Part shown: positions 26,074 to 34,135 of the stretch, piece after piece
Layout: every line of letters starts with the position of its first letter
Numbering within the stretch: the stretch's first letter is position 1
Notes under the pieces: model-generated
The model's database searches: none
Seen by the model: the letters and a program-made list of their open reading frames with translations, nothing else
Told to the model about the DNA's origin: nothing
Assembly: GCF_000253255.1 (NCBI RefSeq)
Contig: NC_015583.1
Coordinates: 372,001 to 436,000, forward strand
Reading direction: 5' to 3'
Length of the DNA stretch: 64,000 nt
DNA from: Novosphingobium sp. PP1Y
GTDB taxonomy: Bacteria; Pseudomonadota; Alphaproteobacteria; Sphingomonadales; Sphingomonadaceae
Translations under genes and position numbers: made by a program

Positions 26074-26574
26074 ATGAGCGAGCCGAACAAACTGCACGAC
26101 GCAATCTTTCCGCACCTGCCCGTGCTGCGACAATGGTTGCTGCGTCGCCTCGATCGCAAGGAGGACGTAGACGATGTCGTACAGGACGTATGGATGCGGC
26201 TGTGCCGGCTGCCGGACCAGGGGGTCATCGACAATCCGCGCGCCTATCTGTTTCGTACCGCAGGCAGCGTCGTGACCGACCGCTTTCGCCGCGGCGCGGT
26301 GCGAGCCGCCAATCGCCACGAGGAATTGACGGAAATTCGGCACCCCGTTGAGGAAATTACGCCCGAGCGCGTCTTGATGGGAAAGAATGAGATAGAAAGG
26401 GTCGTGGCACGCATCGGCATGTTGCCGGAGCGCACGCGCGATATCTTCGTGTTGAGCAGGTTCGAGAATCTAAATAACAAGCAGATCGCTGCCGCAATGG
26501 GCATTTCGGTAAGTGCGATCGAAAAGCATATGATGAAGGCAATGCGCGCATTGCTGGAGGAGAGCGATGACTGA
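26074..26574 (+). CDS. ECF RNA polymerase sigma factor, FecI-like
   Basis: A 166-residue sigma-70 family ECF factor. The sigma-2 region (about residues 10-75) includes the VDDVVQDVWMRLCRL motif; sigma-4 (about 110-160) has PERTRDIFVLSRFENLNNKQIAAAMGISVSAIEKHM as its HTH. It lies divergent from an STN-domain TonB receptor and overlaps the fecR-like gene by 8 bases, so it is the sigma partner of a cell-surface signalling system. It probably directs transcription of the receptor gene and is held inactive or escorted by FecR. Confidence 0.93.
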   Translation: MSEPNKLHDAIFPHLPVLRQWLLRRLDRKEDVDDVVQDVWMRLCRLPDQGVIDNPRAYLFRTAGSVVTDRFRRGAVRAANRHEELTEIRHPVEEITPERVLMGKNEIERVVARIGMLPERTRDIFVLSRFENLNNKQIAAAMGISVSAIEKHMMKAMRALLEESDD

Positions 26575-27559
26575 TCCGCATTCAAGGAGCGGCGGCATGA
26601 GCGACGAGGAACTGGCCGCCTTCCTGCGCGACGCGTCGGGCGAGGCACGATCTTCCGGCGAAAGCCGGCAAGCGCTGCAGGAAGCCGAAGACCTCTGGAA
26701 CTCGCTTGACACGGTTAGGGACGATCCGCGCATCCTTGCCATGCGATCGGCTGCACGCGCGCGCCTCGCTGCCAATGACGGCGCCGAGGATGGCGAAAAT
26801 ATGCGCTTCGGCGGAGCGAAGCAGCGCTCGCCGCGTCCCACGCTCGCACCGTGGGCCGCCATCGCTGCCTGCCTGCTCATCGTCGTCGGCCTTGGCAGCT
26901 ATATCTGGACGGACCGCCCCGGCCTGACCGCTTCCCAGGCCGTGCAGGTCCTTGCGAACGGCCGAGAGGCGCCCCGCACCTATCGGCTTGCCGATGGCTC
27001 GAGCGTTACGCTCGACGCGGCCTCGCGCGTGGAAGTCGCGCTGTCGGATGATGCACGGCGCCTCACCTTGGAACAGGGCCGTGCCTTCTTCGACGTCGCG
27101 CATGACGCGGACCGCCCTTTCATCGTTACTTCGGGCGATAGCAGCGTGACCGCGCTGGGAACCCGTTTCATGGTGTCGCAGCAGCCCGACGATCCGCTCG
27201 TGATGCTAGCGCAGGGCAAGGTGCGGGTGGCCGACGCGGTTCAGACGGCCGAGCTCGTACCCGGAGAAGAACTGTCCCGCGACGCAGGCGGCAGCTTCGT
27301 CATTGCCAGAAGCGATCCTGCCGGCGCCAGCCAGTGGACAACGGGGGCCGTCAGCTTCGATGCCGAGCCGGTCTCGCAAGTGCTGAAAAAGCTCAACCCC
27401 TACCTGGCCCGGCCGCTCGTCCTCGATAACCCCGCCGATACGCAAGCACGGGTCAGCGGCACATTCCAGCTTGGCAACGACAGGGACATCCGCACTGGAC
27501 TGGAAGCCATGGGTATTGCCGTAACCCAAGGGCAGGCACCTGTAGCCGGCCGGCGATAA
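26567..27559 (+). CDS. FecR-family anti-sigma/regulatory membrane protein
   Basis: A 330-residue single-pass inner-membrane protein. A cytosolic anti-sigma region (residues 1-90) precedes a membrane segment (APWAAIAACLLIVVGLGSYIW, about 93-113) and the periplasmic FecR domain (about 130-225, with YRLADGSSVTLDAASRVEV and FIVTSGDSSVTALGTRFMV). A C-terminal STN-like/DUF4974 domain (VSFDAEPVSQVLKKLNPYL) follows. It overlaps the sigma gene (ATGA-type coupling), the normal stoichiometric arrangement. It transmits the state of the STN receptor to the sigma factor. Confidence 0.93.
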   Translation: MTDPHSRSGGMSDEELAAFLRDASGEARSSGESRQALQEAEDLWNSLDTVRDDPRILAMRSAARARLAANDGAEDGENMRFGGAKQRSPRPTLAPWAAIAACLLIVVGLGSYIWTDRPGLTASQAVQVLANGREAPRTYRLADGSSVTLDAASRVEVALSDDARRLTLEQGRAFFDVAHDADRPFIVTSGDSSVTALGTRFMVSQQPDDPLVMLAQGKVRVADAVQTAELVPGEELSRDAGGSFVIARSDPAGASQWTTGAVSFDAEPVSQVLKKLNPYLARPLVLDNPADTQARVSGTFQLGNDRDIRTGLEAMGIAVTQGQAPVAGRR

Positions 27560-27773
27560 TCCTCTCAAAGTCAGGAAACCCAGACTTTGCGAGCGCCTGT
27601 GCAGGGTGCTGGACCGCTGTATATTCGCGCAGCAGTCAATAATGCTCGCAGAACGCAATGCTGCCGCCCGGCTGGCTAATTCGCAATTTGCTCCCGATCC
27701 ACCCCTCGCAAAAAGCAATATCTTGCGCTGGCATCACCACATGCTGTGCTCACGAAAACCGAGGAGAAGATCA

Positions 27774-28526
27774 TTGCCGCGTCGTTCGCCCTTCCTGCTC
27801 GCATCCACTTTTGCCTCCGCTCTCGCGCTGGGATTTACTTCCATCGCGCCCGCCGATGCCCATGCCATCTGGTTCGCGCAGCGCGCCAAGCAGCTTGCCT
27901 TGATCTACGGCGTGGGTGCCGACGATCTCGATGCCGTCGGCCGCATGAAGCATCTCACTCTCGTGAAGGGCTATGACGAAGACTGGCAACCGGTCGAGAC
28001 CTCCCTGCGAGAAGCCGGCATCGTGCCTATCGTCGACAGCGACGAACCGATTGCAGCGATGACCGCAGTCATGGACTATGGCGTGTGGACCAAGGACAAA
28101 GCCGGGAGCTGGCACAACACGACGAAGGATGAAGTCGCGGACGTGGCGTTGTCCGAACACAACTGGAAGTACGCTCTCCACTTCGAGAAACTTCCGAAGA
28201 AGGAAGTGCCGCTTTTCGAAGGCCTCGTGCTCCAGCTCGTGCCGGTCGGCCCGATCCCCGAAGACAAGGGCAAGCCGCTCAAGGTTCGCGCCTATCTCAA
28301 TGGAAAGCCCATGGCAGGCGTCCAGGTGATGTCCGACTACGTCAACGATCCCGACCAGATCCCGGTCAAGACCGATGCTGACGGTACGGCAACGATCACC
28401 TTGCGCAACCAGGGCCTCAACGTGCTGATGGGCATCTACGTCGGGCCTTCGGACCAGCCGACGAAGTACGACCAGGTCGAATACCGCTCCTCGCTGTCGT
28501 TCGTTCTGCCGCACCTGCCCGAATAA
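27774..28526 (+). CDS. DUF4198-family periplasmic protein
   Basis: About 250 residues. The start is decided by the ribosome-binding site: GAGGAGA lies 6 bases before a TTG at 27774, directly ahead of a signal peptide (PRRSPFLLASTFASALALGF, cleavage after ADAHA). The ATG at 27741 is in frame but has no such site and would precede the signal peptide with a basic extension. The mature protein begins with HAIWF and ends in an Ig-like region with KPLKVRAYLNGKPMAGVQV and TDADGTATITL. DUF4198 proteins are commonly linked to nickel/cobalt uptake genes. The linked HupE/UreJ-like permease supports a metal role here (inference). The sigma/FecR genes lie 0.2 kb upstream. Confidence 0.83.
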   Translation: MPRRSPFLLASTFASALALGFTSIAPADAHAIWFAQRAKQLALIYGVGADDLDAVGRMKHLTLVKGYDEDWQPVETSLREAGIVPIVDSDEPIAAMTAVMDYGVWTKDKAGSWHNTTKDEVADVALSEHNWKYALHFEKLPKKEVPLFEGLVLQLVPVGPIPEDKGKPLKVRAYLNGKPMAGVQVMSDYVNDPDQIPVKTDADGTATITLRNQGLNVLMGIYVGPSDQPTKYDQVEYRSSLSFVLPHLPE

Positions 28527-28531
28527 TCCGA

Positions 28532-28556
28532 AAGGCCGGCCGCGATGGCCGGCCTT
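28532..28556. promoter_or_regulatory. Hairpin between DUF4198 gene and next gene
   Basis: A perfect 10-bp stem, AAGGCCGGCC/GGCCGGCCTT, with a 5-base loop just after the stop codon. It lacks a T-tract. It may attenuate or stabilise the transcript rather than terminate it. Confidence 0.55.
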
Positions 28557-28584
28557 CGCGAGCCCGATACACGGAGATCCCCCA

Positions 28585-28983
28585 ATGAAGACTTCCGCAT
28601 TTTCCGCCCTGTTCGCTGCAAGCCTGCTGGCCGCAGCTCCGGCTGCAGTCATCCCGGGCACCGCCTATGCCCATGGCAGCATGAAGCCCCAGCACGGCGG
28701 CATGGTCCAGATGTCGGGTGAAACCCTGTTCGAACTGGTCAAGGGCGCCAAGGGCGTCGATGTCTATATCAGTGAGGAAGACGAACCCCTGCCCGCCAGC
28801 GAATTCAGCGCCAAGCTGATCGTGACGAGTGCCTCGGGCGCCAAGGCCACTACCGCAATGAATGCAGCCAAGGCCAACCGTTTTGCAGCGCCCGGCGTCA
28901 AACTTCAGGCCGGGTCCAAGGTCGTCGTCTCGCTGGTCGAGAAGAGCAGCGGCACGAAGACTTTCGCGACCTTCAAGCTCTGA
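28585..28983 (+). CDS. Small periplasmic protein, unknown function
   Basis: A 132-residue protein with a clear signal peptide (MKTSAFSALFAASLLAAAPA, cleavage after AYAH). A short mature domain begins HGSMKPQHGGMVQMSGETLFELV, rich in His and Met near its N-terminus, compatible with metal binding. The rest resembles a small beta-sandwich (GVDVYISEEDEPLPASEFSAKLIV). It sits between the DUF4198 and HupE/UreJ-like genes with a 5-base gap to the latter, so it belongs to the same operon. I do not recognise a named family; a periplasmic metal chaperone is a guess. Confidence 0.8.
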   Translation: MKTSAFSALFAASLLAAAPAAVIPGTAYAHGSMKPQHGGMVQMSGETLFELVKGAKGVDVYISEEDEPLPASEFSAKLIVTSASGAKATTAMNAAKANRFAAPGVKLQAGSKVVVSLVEKSSGTKTFATFKL

Positions 28984-28988
28984 CGCAA

Positions 28989-29723
28989 ATGCAGACGGCC
29001 ACCCTCGCAGCGTCCCGCCGCCTTGCCGCGGCCGGACGCGCGCTGACAGCCACCTGCACGCTTCTGGCAGCGCTGGCGATCGCCGCCTCGGCCCAGGCCC
29101 ACGGAGTGGGAGAAGCGGACAAGGCCTTCATCGAGGGCAGTTCGGGCATCGCCATCCTGCCTTACATGTACCTCGGCGCGAAGCACATGGTCACGGGTTA
29201 CGACCATCTGCTCTTCCTCGCCGGAGTCATCTTTTTCCTCTACCGGATGAAGGACATCGGGACTTACGTCACGCTGTTCGCGATCGGGCACAGCACGACG
29301 CTGCTGGTCGGTACGATCTTCGACATTCGCGCCAATCCCTACATCGTCGATGCCATCATCGGGCTGTCCGTCGCCTACAAGGCAATCGACAACCTCGACG
29401 GCTTTCGCACGATGTTCGGCTGGGCGCCCAATCCCCGTGCCGCGGTATTCGTCTTCGGCCTGTTTCATGGCTTCGGCCTTGCAACCAAGCTCCAGGATCT
29501 GACGCTCTCGCCCGAGGGCATGATCCCTAACCTCCTCTCGTTCAACGTCGGCGTCGAACTTGGGCAGTTCATGGCCTTGGGCCTGATCCTCATCGCCATG
29601 AACATCTGGCGACTGAGCGGCAGCTTCCAGCGCAGCGCCATCGCTGCCAACGCGGCGTTGATGTGCGCCGGTTTCGTCCTCGTCGGCTACCAGCTGACCG
29701 GTTACTTCACCCAGGGAGCCTGA
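28989..29723 (+). CDS. HupE/UreJ-family membrane protein
   Basis: A 244-residue inner-membrane protein of the HupE/UreJ_2 type. A signal-like N-terminal helix ends at AQAHG, which exposes an N-terminal His motif (HGVGEADKAF). About six membrane helices follow, carrying GYDHLLFLAGVIFF, FAIGHSTTLL and GLFHGFGLATKL, whose conserved Asp and His residues are the probable metal path. HupE and UreJ proteins are nickel or cobalt permeases. The setting, between a His/Met-rich periplasmic protein and a membrane-anchored periplasmic protein, supports divalent-metal handling, but the metal is not proven. Confidence 0.87.
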   Translation: MQTATLAASRRLAAAGRALTATCTLLAALAIAASAQAHGVGEADKAFIEGSSGIAILPYMYLGAKHMVTGYDHLLFLAGVIFFLYRMKDIGTYVTLFAIGHSTTLLVGTIFDIRANPYIVDAIIGLSVAYKAIDNLDGFRTMFGWAPNPRAAVFVFGLFHGFGLATKLQDLTLSPEGMIPNLLSFNVGVELGQFMALGLILIAMNIWRLSGSFQRSAIAANAALMCAGFVLVGYQLTGYFTQGA

Positions 29724-29747
29724 CATGGCCACGACATATCCCGCAGA

Positions 29748-30336
29748 CATCGCCGCGCTTCCACGCAACGTGCAAGCCTCTCCCGCCACGCTTGCCAAGG
29801 CCTGCATCGGAGCGGCCGTTGCAGCGGGCGGCGTGCTCACCCTGTTCGTTCTGCCCGCCGAATACGGCATCGATCCGACCGGCATCGGCGCCAGACTGGG
29901 CATCTCCGGCATGGCCGTGATGGAAGAAGACGAGGATTCCGCTCCTGTCTCGACTGGGCCGGCCGCATCGCTGGTCACCCCAACCCGCGCTTCGATCGAA
30001 CGCGCCACCGCCTGGCGCGAAGACGAACTCACCCTTGACCTGCCCCCGCACAGCGGCGCGGAGATCAAGGCCCACATGGTCAAGGGCGACAGCTTCGTCT
30101 TCTCCTGGCACTCCACCGGCGGTCCGGTGAAGGTCGACATGCACGGCGAACCGGTCAACGCAGCCGACGACGAATTCACCAGCTACTGGAAGGAACGCCA
30201 GAGCGAGGCCGGTCAGGGCGATTTCACCGCAACCTTCGACGGCACGCATGGCTGGTACTGGCGCAACAAGAGCGACACGCCGGTCAAGGTCACCGTGAAG
30301 GTCGCAGGCTTCTACAAGGATCTCTTCAAGCCCTGA
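29748..30336 (+). CDS. Membrane-anchored periplasmic protein (transmembrane anchor protein)
   Basis: I take ATG 29725 as the likely start, one base after the HupE/UreJ stop codon; the exact start is not critical to the call. About 200 residues: one membrane helix (about residues 25-45, AKACIGAAVAAGGVLTLFVL), an acidic linker with EEDEDS, and a periplasmic beta domain with HMVKGDSFVFSWHSTGG, VDMHGEPV and GTHGWYWRNK. His and Trp residues recur in this domain. Similar proteins in sphingomonads are named only transmembrane anchor protein and co-occur with HupE/UreJ-type permeases. It is probably the last gene of the metal operon, since a strong terminator follows. Confidence 0.8.
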
Positions 30337-30365
30337 TCCCGCACGAAACATTCCCGAGCCTGAAC

Positions 30366-30407
30366 AAGGGCGAAGCGCTACCATCCGGCGTTTCGCCCTT
30401 CTTTTTT
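30366..30407 (+). terminator. Rho-independent terminator of the metal operon
   Basis: AAGGGCGAA (30366-30374) pairs with TTCGCCCTT (30392-30400), extended by about four pairs, and is followed by CTTTTTT. It lies 30 bases after the anchor-protein stop codon. Confidence 0.88.
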
Positions 30408-30852
30408 GGCCCGTCCAAAACGGAAAGCGGCATAGTAATTCGTGATGCATCCGCGAAAGAGGCCTGCCTGCTGCTCCGATATCGCGAGAACGTCTTTGCT
30501 ATGCTGCAGTGCAAAAACTCCCTTGTAGGCACCGATTCGTCTGAATTGAGAGCCCTGCCAGGACTGCATTTCGCATCTGCACAATCACTTTCGGGGCGTC
30601 GGCAGGTCCTGCCGTTTGTTCGCTGAAGGAGAACACGGCAGAATAATCGGACAATGACCCCAATTCGTCATAATCATCCGCCCGGCCCCCTAGTTACGAT
30701 TAAAGATTTGTCAGGGTACAGATAGCCTCGATCTTGCAAATAGAAGCGGACAGGTCGCAAAATCCGCAGAATTTCGCGGAGTTTGTACCAAAGAAGATCT
30801 GCTCGACTGGAAATTGCAGGACGTGGGAACAACTCAAGTGAGGGGTCACAAG
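30408..30852. other. Intergenic region upstream of the siderophore-type receptor
   Basis: About 445 bases after the terminator with no credible gene. The last 200 bases are AT-rich and presumably carry the receptor promoter. I see no convincing Fur box by eye. Confidence 0.4.
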
Positions 30853-33006
30853 ATGAGAATTTTTAATTCCGCAGTTCACGCTTCCCTGTTGGCTGGTACG
30901 GCGCTTGTCGCCTTCCCCGCCATCGCCATGGCAGACGAGGCGGCAAACGACACCGAAACCGCCGATACCATTACCGTCGTCGGCCAGCGCCAGCAGTATC
31001 GGGGCGACGTTCCGCTCGCAGAGATACCGCAATCGGTCCAGCAGATCGACGGCAAGATGCTCCAGGATCTGAATATAACCCGGCTCGATTCCGCTCTCGA
31101 TCTGGCCAGCGGCATCTCCCGCCAGAACAACTTCGGCGGACTGTGGGACGCCTTCGCGGTCCGCGGCTTTGCCGGTGATGAGAACTTCCCGAGCGGCTTC
31201 CTTGTCAACGGCTTCAACGGCGGACGCGGCTATGGCGGCCCGCGCGATGCCTCGAACATCGAGCGCATCGAAGTCCTCAAGGGTCCGAACGGCGCCGTGT
31301 TCGGCCGCGGCGAGCCCGGCGGCACGGTGAATATCATCACCAAGAAGGCCACCCTCGACGACACCTTCGGCAGCTTTGCGGCTTCGGCCGGCAGCTTCTC
31401 GACCTACCGCGTCGAAGGCGATTACAACCTTGCCCTGAACGACAAGGTCGCCATCCGGCTCAATGGCGCCGCGCAGGACGCCGGGAGCTTCCGCGACACG
31501 ATCAATTCGAACAAGATCGTCGCCTCGCCCTCGGTGCTGTTCGAACCCTCATCGTCGACCAGCATCAGCTACGAGATGGAATTCGTTGACCAGGAAGTGC
31601 CCTTCGACCGCGGCGTAGTCGCCGTGGACGGCGTGCTTGGCCTGATCCCGCGCTCCACCTTCCTGGGCGAACCCGGCGACGGCCCGACCAAGGTCAAGGT
31701 GCTCGGCCACCAGGTCCAGCTTCAGCAGGACCTCGCCAAGGATTGGGTCTTCCTGGCCGGCTTCGGTTACCGCGATACCAGCTTCAAGGGCTATTCGAGC
31801 GATGCCGAACTGGCCGGCAGCCGCCAGACGCTCGAGGAAACCGGCAATTACCTTGCCCGCCAGCGCCGCTACCGCGATTACGGCACCACCAACCTGGTGT
31901 TCCGCGGCGAGGTTTCCGGCAAGCTCTACACCGGTTCGATCGCGCATCACGTTCTCGTGGGCGCCGACTGGGATCGTTTCAAGATCAATCTGCACCAGCT
32001 TCGCTTCCGACCGGGTCCCTATACGGCGGGCGATCCGATCACGGCGGCGAACAACGCCATCGACATCTACAATCCGGTCTATGGCCAGTTGCCGGTTCCG
32101 ACCGCTGTAATCCAGAACTCCAATGAGACGCAGAAGTCCTGGGGCGTCTACTTCCAGGACCAGATCGACATTACCGATGCCTTCAAGATCCGTGGCGGTG
32201 GCCGCTATGACCACTTCCGCCAGCAGATCGTGAATAACATCAACGGTACGACGACCGTCATCATCAAGAAGCGCTTCAGCCCAACCATCGGCGCGCTTTA
32301 CCAGCTGACGGACACGCTCAGCCTCTACGCCAGCTACGGCACGGGTTTCCGTCCAAACAGCGGCATCGACTTTGCCGGAAACCCGTTCGCCCCGGAAACC
32401 AGCAAGTCCTACGAGGCCGGTCTGCGCTTCGTGTCGCCCGATGACATGATTACCGCAACGCTCGCCGCCTATACGATGAAGAAGAACAACATCCTGACGA
32501 GCGACCCGATCAATGCCGGGTTCTCGCTCGCAGCCGGCAAGGCGCGCAGCCGGGGTATCGAGGCGGACGTCAATGCCAAGTTGCCCGGCGGCATCAACGT
32601 CTACGCGACTTATGCCTATACCGATGCCGAGTGGACGAGCGCGGCTCTGGATGTGAGCTTCGGCCTCAACATCCAGTCGGGCGATCCGCTGATCAACATT
32701 CCCAAGCACGCTGCTAACCTGCTCGTGACCAAGGAATTCGATCTCGGCGATGCCGGCGTCGTCACCATCGGCGGCGGCGTCAACTACACCAGCAAGCGCC
32801 TTGGCGAGACGGGTGTCGATTTCTACCTGCCCGATTACACGCTGGTGCGCGCCCTTGCGAGCTATGCGCCGAGCGATGGCGTCAAGCTCAGCGTCGATGC
32901 CACCAACCTGTTCGACGTGACGTACTACCCAGCCTCCTACCACAGGTACTGGGTATCGCCGGGCCAGCCGCGCACGGTGACTTTCCGGGTTGACTTCTCC
33001 TTCTAA
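30853..33006 (+). CDS. TonB-dependent siderophore-type receptor
   Basis: A 717-residue receptor of the TonB-siderophore (FhuA/FpvA-like) type. A signal peptide (cleavage near AMADE) leads to a TonB box region (DTITVVGQRQQYRGDVPL), a plug with IPQSVQQIDGKMLQDLN, AVRGFAGDENF and IERIEVLKGPNGAVFGRGEPGGTVNIITK, and a barrel ending TFRVDFSF. This plug pattern differs from the other receptors in the window and is typical for ferric-siderophore or chelated-metal import. The start ATG 30853 follows GTGAGGGGTC. A PepSY-domain protein follows downstream, the usual partner for iron release. Confidence 0.93.
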   Translation: MRIFNSAVHASLLAGTALVAFPAIAMADEAANDTETADTITVVGQRQQYRGDVPLAEIPQSVQQIDGKMLQDLNITRLDSALDLASGISRQNNFGGLWDAFAVRGFAGDENFPSGFLVNGFNGGRGYGGPRDASNIERIEVLKGPNGAVFGRGEPGGTVNIITKKATLDDTFGSFAASAGSFSTYRVEGDYNLALNDKVAIRLNGAAQDAGSFRDTINSNKIVASPSVLFEPSSSTSISYEMEFVDQEVPFDRGVVAVDGVLGLIPRSTFLGEPGDGPTKVKVLGHQVQLQQDLAKDWVFLAGFGYRDTSFKGYSSDAELAGSRQTLEETGNYLARQRRYRDYGTTNLVFRGEVSGKLYTGSIAHHVLVGADWDRFKINLHQLRFRPGPYTAGDPITAANNAIDIYNPVYGQLPVPTAVIQNSNETQKSWGVYFQDQIDITDAFKIRGGGRYDHFRQQIVNNINGTTTVIIKKRFSPTIGALYQLTDTLSLYASYGTGFRPNSGIDFAGNPFAPETSKSYEAGLRFVSPDDMITATLAAYTMKKNNILTSDPINAGFSLAAGKARSRGIEADVNAKLPGGINVYATYAYTDAEWTSAALDVSFGLNIQSGDPLINIPKHAANLLVTKEFDLGDAGVVTIGGGVNYTSKRLGETGVDFYLPDYTLVRALASYAPSDGVKLSVDATNLFDVTYYPASYHRYWVSPGQPRTVTFRVDFSF

Positions 33007-33024
33007 GGACGGCCTCCCGACAGC

Positions 33025-33063
33025 GCGCCCGCCACTCCCTTCCCAGCGGGGAGTGGCGGGCGC
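33025..33063. promoter_or_regulatory. Strong GC-rich hairpin between receptor and PepSY genes
   Basis: Perfect 15-bp arms (33025-33039 and 33049-33063, GCGCCCGCCACTCCC and its complement) with a 9-base loop. Only a short TAATTT follows. It could act as an attenuator or mRNA stabiliser that sets different levels of receptor and PepSY protein. Confidence 0.65.
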
Positions 33064-33079
33064 TAATTTCAGGACAGCC

Positions 33080-34135
33080 ATGAAACCCGGTACCTTTCTT
33101 CGAATTCACCGCTGGATCGCTCTGGCCTTCGCGCCGCTCCTGCTGATCCAGGCCCTTACCGGCACCATGATCCTGTTTCGCGAACCGCTGGCGCAGACAC
33201 TCGATCCCGGCGCGATGACGCGCCAGAGCAGCCACGACATGCAGCCGGCGCCGCTTTCGCAGCTTCTCGAAGCGGCCGGGGCGCGTTTCCCGACCATGCG
33301 GGTCACGCGCCTGTTCATGCCTTCCGGCCCCGATGCAGCCGCCTTTGCCCAGCTAACCGGCGCGCAGGGCGAAGTGCGCTATGCCTCGATCGATCCGGGC
33401 AATGCCCGTGTGCTTGCAGCGGGACCGATATGGCGCTTCCCGATCGAAGCTGCCTTGCAGATCCATTATCGCCTGCTGGGCGACTGGCTTGGCATTGCCA
33501 TTGTCACGCTCAACGGCCTCGCCCTCTTCCTCATCGGGGTGAGCGGTGTAAAGCACTGGTGGCCGGGACGTGGCCGCATAGTCGCCTCGCTCAAGGTGCG
33601 CCGCAATCTGCCTTCGCGCATCAAGCTGCGCCTCTATCACCGAAGCGCAGGCGCCATCGCTTCGATCCTGATCCTGTTCAGTGCGACAACGGGTGTCCTG
33701 CTTGCCGCCGCCGACCTGCCACTGGGACCTGCTCCTGCTTCTGCCGCTCCGGCGCGGACCATCACTCTGAGCAGCGGCCAGGTCGACAATGCCATTTCCC
33801 TGCTTCATGCCCGTTTGCCGGAAGCGCGCATGCGCGACATCCGCATCGGACCTGACGGCACCCTGGCCATCAACCTGCTAGCTCCTGAAGCCGGTCCGCG
33901 CGCCGTCGACGTGGTGCAAATCGATGCGACCGGCCCCTCCCTCGACAAAGTTCTGAAATCCGACGATAATCCCGCGCTGTGGCTCACGGTGCTGCCGCTG
34001 CACGCCGGAGACAGTTTCGGCCTGCCAGGACGACTGCTGCTCATGGCCGAAGCCCTGGCGCTTATTTTCCTCTGCATCAGCGGACCGCTGCAATGGTGGC
34101 GCGCCCGCTCCTCTCGACCGGGAGCCAAGAAATGA
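33080..34135 (+). CDS. PepSY-associated transmembrane protein (iron-uptake type)
   Basis: A 351-residue inner-membrane protein with four membrane helices: about residues 10-32 (IHRWIALAFAPLLLIQALTGTMILF), 135-160, 185-210 and 325-345. Two PepSY-like periplasmic segments lie between them. Conserved His residues (RIHRWIA, IHYRLLGDWLG, YHRSAG) fit the heme- or iron-reductase-like PepSY_TM family that accompanies TonB siderophore receptors and is thought to reduce ferric-siderophore in the periplasm. ATG 33080 gives the family N-terminus. The stop codon overlaps the start of the next gene (ATGA), an unexpected coupling to a 2-hydroxyacid dehydrogenase. Confidence 0.88.
   Translation: MKPGTFLRIHRWIALAFAPLLLIQALTGTMILFREPLAQTLDPGAMTRQSSHDMQPAPLSQLLEAAGARFPTMRVTRLFMPSGPDAAAFAQLTGAQGEVRYASIDPGNARVLAAGPIWRFPIEAALQIHYRLLGDWLGIAIVTLNGLALFLIGVSGVKHWWPGRGRIVASLKVRRNLPSRIKLRLYHRSAGAIASILILFSATTGVLLAAADLPLGPAPASAAPARTITLSSGQVDNAISLLHARLPEARMRDIRIGPDGTLAINLLAPEAGPRAVDVVQIDATGPSLDKVLKSDDNPALWLTVLPLHAGDSFGLPGRLLLMAEALALIFLCISGPLQWWRARSSRPGAKK

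Noticed and set aside
27566..27589. Small inverted repeat CAAAGTC/GACTTTG after the FecR gene
   Set aside because: Only 7 bp with a 10-base loop and no T-tract, so it is too weak to call a terminator.
31549..33081. 510-residue open frame on the minus strand
   Set aside because: It is antisense to the siderophore-type receptor, whose plug and barrel are clearly coding.
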